A stretch of 21,508 bases of DNA, taken from the NCBI GenBank assembly GCA_026770575.1, contig MU657201.1:344691-366198 (forward strand). Direction: 5' to 3'. Below, piece after piece: positions 6,696 to 14,932 of the stretch. The notes under the pieces were generated by a model that saw nothing but the letters and a program-made list of their open reading frames with translations, did no database searches and had not been told where the DNA came from. The DNA is from Pelagophyceae sp. CCMP2097 (taxonomy: Eukaryota; Sar; Pelagophyceae). The stretch's first letter is position 1. Each line of letters starts with the position of its first letter. The translations under genes and the position numbers were made by a program.

Positions 6696-9600
6696 ATGTC
6701 AGACTACGACTCGCAATCTGATGCGTCGGCGCCGCGGCGCGCGCGGCGCGGCGGGGAATCAGGGAAAGATGCAGACGACTCGGATTTTGACGATTCAAAC
6801 TCGGAAAAATCGTCTGACTCGGAAGCTGCGCGTCGCCCGCGGCGCCGCGCCGGCGCGCCCGCGCACGAGTCGCCGCGCGCCGCCGCGGGCAAGGCGTTGG
6901 ACGCGCTCCGGAACAAAGCGGCGGGCGACACCTCGGATGACGCCTCTGACGACGGCGCGGGCGACGGCGACGGCGCGGACGGTGGCGCGGGCGACGACGC
7001 GAGCGACGACGACGGCGCGGAAAACGCGAGCGACGGCGCGGGCGACGGCGCGGGCGACGGCGCGGGCGATGACGCGGGCGACGACGCGGGCGACGGCGGC
7101 TCTTCCCGCGCTGAGAGCCAGTCGGACGGCGAAGGGCTGGCGTCTTCCGAAGAAGCGCCGCCGCCGCCGGCCCCTGCGCCGGACCCAGAAAGAGTACCGA
7201 CGCGCGGCACGTTTTACGAGCACGACGACCGGCGCGGCGGCCGCGGCCGCGGCGGTGGGCGCGGCGGCGGCGGCGGCGGCGGGGCTCGGCGCTTGAAGGA
7301 GGTTGGGGACGCGGACGGTGGAGCGTGGGGCCATGATATGTTCGAGAAACTTGCACTGCACAGCGTCCAACGGCACCAAGGAGGCTGCGACTGCTTGAGA
7401 AGCGACTGGGAAGTATCCGACAGAGCTCCGAGAGTGGCCCCGAGAGCAGTCCCGAGAGCCGCCCTCAAAAGCAGCCCCAACCACCCCCCCGAGAGCCGCC
7501 CCAAGCCTCGAGGACCATCGCACGCGCTTGCCGGCTTGGCGCTGGAACGCCGCTTTCTTAGGCGTTAGAACCAGAAGCGCCAAGGCCGGCACGCGGCCGC
7601 GGTCGCGGCCGCGGCAAAGGCGCGCGCAACGACGACGTCGATGGCGCGCCGCGGCAGCGACGTAAGTGGGCGCGGGGGCGTGGACGGGCCGCACTCTGCG
7701 ACATGAGCAGGGACGGTGTATTCGGGTCGGGTCGGGTTTTCAATTTGTGCCGCTCTCTCGGGTTGCGGGTCTGTCGAGCGACCAAACCCGTCTTCGAGAG
7801 GCCGGGTTCGGGTTCGGGCCAATGCCAAACCCGCAAGTCAACGGGTCGGCCAAATCGCGCAAACCCGATCGACGGGTTTCGGGCAAACCCGAACCCGTCG
7901 CTGCTTCCGCCTCGTACGGTCCCTCGGACGGTCGCTTGGGCGGTCCCTTGTTCCTTTGGACAGTTCCTTTGAGGGTCCCTCGACGTGCCCTCTGTGACGG
8001 TCGATTTGAATGCGGTTTCTCGACGGTCCCTTGGACGTTCGCTCGGCTGCCGGGCCCTCGACTGTGGCCCCTCTGCGACGTCCCCTGGACAGTCGCTCGG
8101 ACGGTCGCTCAGACAGTCGCTCGGACGGGCCCTTAAAAGAGGCCTTGCAAGCGACCGTGCAAAGGCCTCGCAAGTGGCCGCAAAAGAGGCCTTACAGGGG
8201 CCCGTCCGGAGATCCTTCAAGGCCCTTTAAAGGGGCCTTGCAAGTGACCGCGCAGAGGCCTTGCAAGTGGCTGCCAAAGAGGCCGTGCAGGAGTCCATCC
8301 GGTGAGTACTTTGGCGGTCGCACTTGCCCAGCCTCTGCGCGGTCGCTTGCAAGGCCTCTTTCGAGGACCCTTGGATGCCCCTCGAGAGGGCCCCTCGAGA
8401 AAGCCCGTCGATAAGGCCACTCGAGAGAGCCCCTCGAAACGGTCCCTTTATACAGTCCCTCGAAACGGCGCCTTTTGACGGCCCGCTGAGAAGGCCCTTC
8501 TCGTCTGCCTCTCGAAGGGCTTTCGAAACGAACCCTCTGTCTGACGGCCCCTCTCGCCGGCCCTTCGAGAGGGCCCCTCGAAACGGCCCCTTTAGATCGT
8601 CCTTCGAAAAAGGCCCCTCGAAAAAGGCTTTTTGGTCGGCCCCTCGAGAGGGCCCCTCGAGGCGGTCCTTCGAAACAGCGTCTCAAGACGGCCGCTCGAG
8701 ACGGCGCATGAGACGATGCCTCGAAAAAGCCCCTTGAAAAGGCCCCTCGAAACGGTGCTTTTGGACGGCCCTTTCGAGAAGACCCCTCAAGCCGGCCCCT
8801 TGAGACGACGCCTCGAAACGGCGCCTTTGGACGGCCCCACGAGTCAGCCCCTCAAGAAGGCCACTCTCGCCGGCCCCTCGTAACGGTCCCTTCAAACGGC
8901 CCTTCGAGACGACCACTCGAGACGGCCTCTCGAAACGCTTGAAAGACGTGTGGTTCCAGAGCTGTGCGATCCAATTCGAAGAGGCCCTACTGGGGCTTTC
9001 GTCCACAGGGCTTTTCAAGGGCCTTTAAAGAGGCCTCGCAAGCGACCGCGCAGAGGCCGTACAATGGTGTCTTCGGGTCTGGTTTTCAATCTGTGCCAAA
9101 CCCAAAGGGTCGCGGGTTTGTCGAGCGACCAAACCCGTCTTCGAAGGGTCGGGTTCGGGTTCGGGCTACGGCCAGACCCAGTCAAAGACGGGTCTACCAA
9201 AACGCTATAACCCGGCAAGCCCGACCCGTGGGTTTGGTCTCCGGGGCAGGACCGACCCCTTCCGACGGGCGATGCCACTTTCCAATGGCTGCAAGACGCA
9301 ATGGACCGACTTTGGGGCAAACCCGAACCCGTTCAACTCGTGCTCTGCGAGGTGTCGCTCCACGTCACGCTGCCCGACTGTAGGCAAGCGCCAACCTCGC
9401 CCGCCGCGCGCCGCGCGCGACGACGGCGCCTCTTCGGAGGCGTTCCAGGCGTTTAGCGAGACGTTTCCGGCGTACTACCCGTCGTTCCCCGCGGCTCCGT
9501 TCAACCCCGCGGCCGAGTACCCAACGGCCCCGTTCAACCCCGCCTTTGCCGCGCCGGCGTACAACCCCGCAAAGGGCGCCTTTCGCGCTTTCCAGCCGGC

Positions 9601-9754
9601 GACGCACTGGGGCCAATCGGCGGGCCCAACCGGTGACGCACTGGGCGCGGACGTCGCGCCGCCGCCGCCGTCGCGACTGTCGCCGCCTTCCGGCGACGCG
9701 TCCAGAGGCCTGTCGCCGACGTCGCCAGTCTGGACGCCGGGCGGGGCGGTGTGA
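6696..9754 (+). CDS. CASC3/Barentsz (MLN51)-like exon junction complex protein, 3 exons
   Basis: The proposed exons are 6696-7412, 7562-7661 and 9384-9754, giving 395 residues. The start is the ATG of MSDYDSQSDASA; an in-frame region upstream is open but has no domain. Residues 1-75 are acidic/Arg-rich. About 78-133 is a GD/DD-rich acidic tract. About 167-218 matches the Btz core: VPTRGTFYEHDDRR, a Gly/Arg linker, then RRLKEV and WGHDMFEKL. In animal CASC3 and plant MLN51 the VPR-G-F-EHD and W-HD-F elements bind eIF4A3 and RNA within the exon junction complex (Phe173, Trp211, His213 and Asp214 here). Exon 2 adds an RG-repeat, and exon 3 a Pro/Ala/Phe/Tyr-rich tail with APFNPA repeats. The usual Trp after RRL is Lys. 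The Btz homology is clear. The first donor (GAA/GTATCC at 7413) is weak, while the other splice sites are strong. Confidence 0.78.
7413..7561 (+). other. Predicted 149-bp intron
   Basis: The acceptor GCTTTCTTAG ending at 7561 is strong. The donor is less certain: GTATCC at 7413 keeps phase 0, and GTCCAA further upstream is an alternative. The segment between reads as repetitive Pro/Arg/Ser if translated and resembles the intronic repeat DNA. Confidence 0.5.
7712..7901. repeat. Intronic long direct repeat, left copy
   Basis: This is collinear with 9061-9333. Shared blocks include GTCGAGCGACCAAACCCGTC, GGGTTCGGGTTCGGG and, at the right end, GGCAAACCCGAACCCGT. The copies differ by small indels and point changes. 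Confidence 0.65.
8130..8940. repeat. Degenerate CCCTCGA-rich array inside the large intron
   Basis: Repeated words include CCCCTCGAGAGGGCC, CCCCTCGAAACGG and AGGCCTTGCAAGCGACCG, without a strict period. GGCCTYGCAAGCGACCG is repeated near 8140 and 9034. Composition resembles the array at 2830-3650. Confidence 0.7.
9061..9333. repeat. Intronic long direct repeat, right copy
   Basis: This is the partner of 7712-7901 in the same orientation. It ends about 50 bp before the acceptor of the final exon. Confidence 0.65.
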
Positions 9755-10174
9755 CTCACGCGCCGTGACTGAACTCATAGTAACCGAATCCAATCATAGT
9801 AACCGAACTCACTCCGAGCTGCCGCACGGGATCCCATACGAGACCATATTTAGCAGGTCGCATCCCATACGACTTGACAGGTTGCATCCATACGACTGAC
9901 CCAAACGCGCACGGGCCCGTACTTAGGAGCCTTGCGAGGGCGAGGGATTGACTGAAGGGATCTTGGGGCGGATCGTCCAGAGCGCACGACCGCTTTTCGA
10001 GGGCCCATGCAAGGAGCCGGGGCCGGCCAAGGATCTGCGTGAGGGAGACAGCCCCGCCGCCGAGGGAGATGCCGGGTTGTTACGAATCAGGTTGGGGTCC
10101 GAGGCAAAGAGCGACGAGGGCGCTCGACCGGCGGATTCCCGGGACCGGCTCGCACTGCCGAGGCGCGCCCGACG
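9755..10174. other. Convergent intergenic space with short repeats
   Basis: This lies between the TGA of the plus-strand CASC3-like gene and the stop of the minus-strand WD40 gene. CATAGTAACCGAA occurs twice (about 9776 and 9796), and variants of CATCCCATACGA occur three times between 9831 and 9896. No gene is seen. Confidence 0.5.
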
Positions 10175-11141
10175 CTAGAGCGCGACGTTCCAGAGCCGCG
10201 CCCTCGTGTCGCTCGCCGTCACGATGCGCTCGCCGCCGGGCGAGAACGCGCAGCTCCAGACGGCGCCGGTGTGCCCCTCGAGCGTCAGCAGCAGCGCGCC
10301 CGTCTCGGCGTCCCAGAGCCACGCCGTTTTGTCGCTCGCCGTTACGATGCGCTCGCCGCCGGGCGAGAACGTGCAGCTCCAGACGGTGGCGGTGTGGCCC
10401 TCGAGCGTCAGCAGCAGCGCGCCCGTCTCGGCGTCCTAGAGCCGCGCTGTCTTGCCGCTCGCCGTCGCGAGGCGCTTGCCGTCGGGCGAGAACGCGCAGC
10501 AGAAGACTGCGCCTGCGTGGCACTCAACCGTCAGTAGCAGCGCGCCTGTCTCGACGTCCCAGAGCCGTGCCGTCTCGTCCATGCTTGCCGTGACGACACG
10601 CTTGCCGTCGAGTGAGAACACGCAGCTGTAGACAAAGGAGGTGTGCCCCTCGAGCGTCAGCAGCAGCGCGCCCGTCTCAGCGTCCCAGAGCCGCGCCGTC
10701 CCGTCCCGGCTCGCCGTCGCTACGCGCTTGCCGTCGGGCGAGAACGCGCAGCTGCGGACGTAGCCGGTGTGTCCCTCGAGCGTCATCAGCAGCGCGCCCG
10801 TCTCAGCGTCCCAGAGCCGCACCATCTTGTCGGCGCTGGCCGTCGCGAGGCGCTTGCCTTCGGGCGAGAACGCGCAGCAGAAGGCGGCGCCGGCGTGGCC
10901 CTTGAGGATGGCAGATGGCAGTGCCCTTCAAAATCCGATCCTGCCAGACGAGCTTGCGCAGGGCCAGGACCACGGCGCGCGCGTCGCGGGCGACGTGCTT
11001 CGTGACAAAGAGGCCGTTGGGCGAAGCCACCAGCCGCAGGATGGACACGAGGAGGTCTTGCTGCTCAAATACGCAGAGCGCGAGCGCGGCACCGCCGGCG
11101 CGCGACCGGGCGCGCCGCGAGGCCCCGGTGGCGATCAGCAT
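10175..11141 (-). pseudogene. WD40-repeat protein gene with a frameshift and a nonsense codon
   Basis: Starting at the ATG at 11141, an N-terminal helical segment (FEQQDLLVSILRLVASPNG ... LRKLVWQDRILKG; perhaps F-box-like, weak) leads into six WD40 repeats. Each reads roughly TLEGHTGxVxSCAFSPDGKR followed by ATAS and RLWDAETGALL, about 41-42 residues long, ending at TAG 10175-10177. WD40 repeats build beta-propeller scaffolds for protein complexes; a full propeller usually has seven blades, so this set looks short. Two lesions are visible. The frame changes near 10,915-10,930, where ILKG is encoded twice 25 nt apart. In repeat 4 the conserved Trp of RLWD is TAG (10436-10438). The gene may be dead, truncated, or affected by sequence error. 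The partner is unknown. Confidence 0.75.
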
Positions 11142-11309
11142 GCCCTCCGAGCGGACGCGGGAGCGCGCCCGGGGCTCCGAGGCTCCTCGGGCCGAGGGCA
11201 GAGAACACGCCGCTGCGTGGACGCTCCGAGCTCGCGGAGGCGCGCCGCCAACGAACTTTCGAGCGGACTCGGATTGATTTGAATTCGGGCGGTGCGCGGT
11301 TGTGCGTTT

Positions 11310-11715
11310 GTGCAGCCTCTGGGCCGACACTGTGTGGCATCCGTGCCGGCGACCGTGCAGCCCCCGCACTGGCGACCGTGCGGCCTCCTCCCGATGACCG
11401 TGGGGCCCCCATGCTGTGCTGACGACTGTGCGGCTGACAGGACGGTGTCCGTGCAGCCTCCGCACCGACGCTTGGGCATCCCCTGGGCCAACGATCGTGC
11501 GGCCTCCTTGCCGACGATATTGCGGCCTCGGACCATGCGGCCTCCTCCATGTGACTGTGGTCTCCATACGAACGATGGTGTGGCCTCGGGTCCGACGACT
11601 GTGCGGCCTCCGTTCTGGCGACTGTGCGGCCTCCGGGCCGACGGTTGCGGAGCCTCCGTGCTCACGATCGTATGGCCTTCTTGCTGACGACGGTGCTGCT
11701 TGCGGGCCGGCGAAG
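11310..11715. repeat. Degenerate GTGCGGCCTCC minisatellite
   Basis: Around fifteen variants of GACYGTGCGGCCTCC follow each other at about 20-28 bp spacing on the plus strand. Open frames exist on both strands, but the indels between units and the lack of any domain argue against coding. It lies upstream of the WD40 gene's start at 11141, which could matter for that gene's promoter. Confidence 0.65.
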
Positions 11716-11756
11716 CCCAAATCGGGCGGGAGGATGCGAGTTCCCCACGGGCGCAT

Positions 11757-12100
11757 CTCGACGGTGGTTCCGCCGATTCCAGCGACAACTGCGCGGGCGA
11801 CGCCCGCCGCACGGGCGACTGCGCGCGCACCGGCGACGCCGCCCGTCGCGCGGGCGATGGCGCACGCTGCGCTGCTGCTGCGGCGGCGCGAGCAGGCGTT
11901 TCGCGGTCCCGGGGCGCCGACAGCTGACCTCGACGGTGGCTTCGCCGAGTCCAGCGACAGCCGCGCGGGCGACGGCCCCCGCACGGGCGACGGCGCGCGC
12001 ATTGGCGTCGTCCTCCGGCTCTGACGAGTGCGCCCGCTGCGCGGCTGCGGTGCCGGCGCAAGCCGGCGCCTCGCGGTCCCGAGACGCCGACAGCGGCCGG
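11757..12100. repeat. Diverged tandem duplication of about 170 bp
   Basis: CTCGACGGTGG followed by CCAGCGACA and GCGCGGGCGAC lies at 11758 and again at 11930. TCGCGGTCCC followed by CGCCGACAGC lies at about 11900 and 12070. Inside each copy are short GGCGAC/GCGCGC repeats. Neither strand gives a recognisable protein. Confidence 0.6.
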
Positions 12101-12486
12101 CGGGCTGGTTGCGGCGAGTCGCCGCTCGCGCTCCACGACGCATGCGCGAGCGCTCCGTTGTGGCCGTCGTCGGAAAATTAGTCCAATTTTTCAAAATCTC
12201 AAAAATTGACCGCTATGAGATTTAGGACGTCACCTAGCGCATTCGACGCGAGCTGAAGCGGCGATTCCGTAAACGCTATTTTTTTTCTTCGTAATTCGTC
12301 AAAGTAACCTTTTTAGCGATAAACGACTTTTGTACTTTGGCCCATTTGGCGTCGCCGTTGCTCGCCAAAGGTCGTCAAGAGATCTGGGGGCCACATGGTC
12401 GCCCGCACCGACCGACAAAATCACTTAGGCCCTGACGGTCGTAGAGCAACGACTAGGACCAAAACGACCATAAAATTACGCCTCCC
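12101..12486. other. Intergenic region, no gene seen
   Basis: The DNA changes from GC-rich to AT-richer at about 12,170. Only short Arg/Ala-rich frames are present. Nothing structured was noticed until the hairpin-ended repeat at 12487. Confidence 0.4.
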
Positions 12487-12563
12487 AGGAACGTTCCTCG
12501 GAACGTTCTTTGAGCAGGTACAGACCAATAAATCCTTGGGGTTAGCCCCTACGGGGGCCCTTA
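12487..12563 (+). repeat. Hairpin-ended repeat, long form, copy 3
   Basis: It begins CAGGAACGTTCCTCGGAACG, continues through CAATAAATCCTTGGGGTTAG, and ends in the stem-forming GCCCCTACGGGGGCCCT. The same order of blocks, inverted, lies at 14,054-14,137. These two longer copies carry a 5' GGAACGTTCC palindrome that I do not see in copies 1 and 2. Confidence 0.65.
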
Positions 12564-12979
12564 CCACGACGGAAACGCCGCAGGGCGCGCCGCACACGCT
12601 TGCAGCATGGCCCCGTCTCGAGCTGCGCGGGAGTCCCGCCGCGCCCGCGGGGCGCCCGCCCGCTCGAGCGGCGACGGGCGGGCCGGCACCCGCAAAGGAT
12701 GCGTGGCAGGGCGGTGTGATGTTATGTAATACAAATCACAGGATGTACAGTCCCGGTACTCCGAGTACTCCGAGGCGCGCCCTCTCTCAGCAGTGCGCCA
12801 TGCGGTCCGTGAGGGCTTCATTGCCAGTGTCCCGCGCCGATTTCAAGGCCCAAAGGCGGCGAGCGGCATAGCGGTTTAATTAAAGGATTCGAGGGTCACC
12901 GGCCGGAACGTTTCGCGAGCCGGGTCTGGAGCTGTCGCATATCGTCCTGGGCCTAGGCCCGTCGCAAATAATCCCGGGC
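12564..12979. other. 3' flank of the split Sel1 gene, no gene seen
   Basis: This is GC-rich sequence with a short tandem GTACTCCGAGTACTCCGAG near 12,757. The plus-strand open frame to 12,871 has no domain. GGGCCTAG recurs at about 12,948 and 12,976. Confidence 0.4.
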
Positions 12980-14053
12980 CTAGAGCTGCTGCGCCGCCTC
13001 GTCGAGGGCCGAATGCCAGTCTTCGAAGTTGACCAATTCCGGGGCGGCCTCAGAGTCTTCTACCACAAAGTCTTCCTCGTCTTCCTCCGAGTTGTCCGGG
13101 GCCGCGAGCCATGCTTCAAAATCTTCCACTTGGCCAGCGGCCTCAACATGCCCCAGCGCCGCCGCGCGCTTGAAGAGTCGTAATGCCTCTTCGAGGTCTT
13201 GGGCCTCGGCGTGGTACAGGCCAAGGCTGTACAAAGCTTTCGGCTCGCCCTGCGCTGCGGCGACGCGCCACCACTTACAGCTTTTTCGTACGACTGTTCC
13301 ACGCCCCTGCCGTGGTAAAAAAGAGGATGCCGAGGCTGTAGGGCGCGTGCGGGAAGCCCTGCTCGGCTGCTTTGTGGTACCAAAAGGCGGCGGTTTTGAA
13401 GTTTAATGGGACACCGTCGCCTTCCGAAGAACATCTCGCCAAGCAATTTTGGGCGGTGGCGTGCCCTGCCGCCGCCGCCAATGAATACAACGCGCACGCC
13501 CGCTCGGGCGACTTTAGGAGACCTTTCTTTCCGTAATGGTAAAGCTGTCCGAGTGTGGTCTGCGCGGTGGCGTTGCCTTTGTCCACATGCTTTTGGATTC
13601 GCCGAACAAACTCACCAACCGAACTTTCCCTCGCAGACCGGCAGAGCGGGTACTGAGCGTCGTACTCAGCGCACGTGTCCGAGCACGCCGTGCAAAGCCG
13701 CTTGCAACAGCACGCGTAAAACGTCTGCCTCCCAGGCTCCACCGGAAGTTCGTCGAGGCAAATGGCGCAAGTGCCGCGCCAGCCTGGCGCGTCGTTTACC
13801 GAGGTGGCCTTTACTACGGTCGTCGCGTCGTCGTTCACAGCGCCGGCCTTGACGACAGTCGTCGCCGGCGGCCTTGACGACAGTCGCCGCCGGAACAGCC
13901 GATAAGCGCTTTTCGGAACCGTCCGCCAAGACATCCGCGACGACGGCCGGCTCCTCCTTGACATTCAACTTCGCAGACATCAGCTCGTCGAGCATGCGGT
14001 CCTGGAAGTCGGCGGCGAGCTGCTTGCACTGTTCCTTGTGCCCGCGTTTCCAG

Positions 14054-14137
14054 TACAGGGCCCCACAGGGGCCAAGAGCCTACCACTATCTAAGCACTGT
14101 TCCTGCCCCTAGAGATCGTTCCGTGGAACGTTCCTGA
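14054..14137 (-). repeat. Hairpin-ended repeat, long form, copy 4, abutting the MYND codons
   Basis: Read on the minus strand: CAGGAACGTTCCACGGAACG, then GTGCTTAGATAGTGGTAG, then the stem GGCCCCTGTGGGGCC. It ends one or two bases from the MYND Trp codon (14052-14050). It is inverted relative to copy 3 at 12,487-12,563, with the hairpin ends facing each other across the 3' half of the Sel1 gene. Confidence 0.7.
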
Positions 14138-14156
14138 ATGGCCTATTTTTGTACTA

Positions 14157-14739
14157 CAAGGGGGGTCCAACATGAAACGGATTCCACTCAGATACAAATT
14201 TCTCGGGTTACAAACGAGGTATGGGGCCACTTTTGGTCGCTACGGCGCGGGCTGGTGGCGGCGCGGTCCCCGACGAAGGAAGTTTGTTTACGGGCTCGGT
14301 CCGCCGAGCGTGAATCCGCTTTCAAGAATAAAACGGTGCGAAACTTGACACTATTCTCTTGTAATTGCGGATTTGCGTGGGCGTTTTGAGTGAAATGAAG
14401 CCCATAACTTACAAAATGGAGCCCATAGCCTAAACTTTGGGCCAAATCCCGAAGCTCCATGGGCCGCCAGGCCGGACTCTGGCGACGCCAGGGCCTACAG
14501 CCGGCCCCAATGAAGCGGCAGGGAGGCTGAACTCAGACGAAGACAATGGAGAACCACCTCAAACCAGCTTTTGGCGACGCTGAAATCGAGATTGCGCGCG
14601 GTATACGCGAAAAATGGGAGAGTTCAGCCTCCAGCCCGACACCTTGGGACGAGCCGGACATGTCCAGCCACTCAAAGTCTTCTCAAACGTGCTGTGGAGG
14701 TGAGGGAATTCGCGGCATTTTCATGTTGACCCCCCCTTG
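14157..14739. mobile_element. TA-flanked inverted-repeat element, 583 bp (non-autonomous, MITE-like)
   Basis: The left end CAAGGGGGGTCCAACATGAA (from 14157) is mirrored by the right end TTCATGTTGACCCCCCCTTG (to 14739) with one or two differences. TA lies immediately outside each end (14155-14156 and 14740-14741), as expected for Tc1/mariner-type TA target duplication. No transposase is encoded. An internal open stretch, 14546-14698 (MENHLKPAFGDAEIEIARG...), ends at a donor-like GTGAGG and could be a captured host exon. Confidence 0.65.
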
Positions 14740-14741
14740 TA

Positions 14742-14932
14742 GGAAGTTCTACCCCCAATTAGAATCGGCTTTCCCGGAAATCCCCCAATTAGAATCAACT
14801 TTTTTCTAAACATATTTTGCTCTATCGGGGCAATGGGATTCCCTTTTTCTGAATATATTATATTTCCAAGCTCCCTGATTGGTCAGAAACGATTCTAATT
14901 GTGGGATTATTCTAATTGGGGGTGGAGCTTCC
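14742..14932. mobile_element. TA-flanked inverted-repeat element, 191 bp (MITE)
   Basis: The left end GGAAGTTCTACCCCCAATTA pairs with the right end TAATTGGGGGTGGAGCTTCC (24 of 26 with the TA included). A second inner inverted pair, CCCCCAATTAGAATC at 14782 and GATTCTAATTGTGGG at 14891, gives each end a doubled motif. TA flanks it at 14740-14741 and 14933-14934. The centre is AT-rich and non-coding. It shares its left TA with the neighbouring 583-bp element. Confidence 0.72.

Larger units (their letters stand above)
7662..9383 (+). other. Predicted 1,722-bp repeat-filled intron
   Basis: The donor GTAAGT at 7662 is ideal, and the acceptor CTGCCCGACTGTAG ends at 9383. Phase 1 on both sides joins C+GC (Arg) to give the basic run QRRKRQPRPPR. 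The intron holds a long direct repeat near each end and a degenerate repeat array between them. Confidence 0.72.

Noticed and set aside
6704..7356. Minus-strand frames opposite the CASC3-like exon
   Set aside because: Ser/Ala/Pro- and Arg-rich shadows of the GD-rich acidic tract. The plus-strand frame has the Btz motifs.
7666..9383. Many overlapping plus- and minus-strand frames in the repeat region
   Set aside because: They read the degenerate CCCTCGA words as GPSxR or RPLE repeats. Strong donor and acceptor sites place the whole region in an intron.
10206..10905. Plus-strand frames opposite the WD40 repeats
   Set aside because: Periodic Arg/Ser-rich shadows. The minus strand encodes unmistakable WD40 repeats.
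12395..12871. 158-codon plus-strand frame downstream of the split Sel1 gene
   Set aside because: It crosses the hairpin-ended repeat, shows no domain and has mixed composition.
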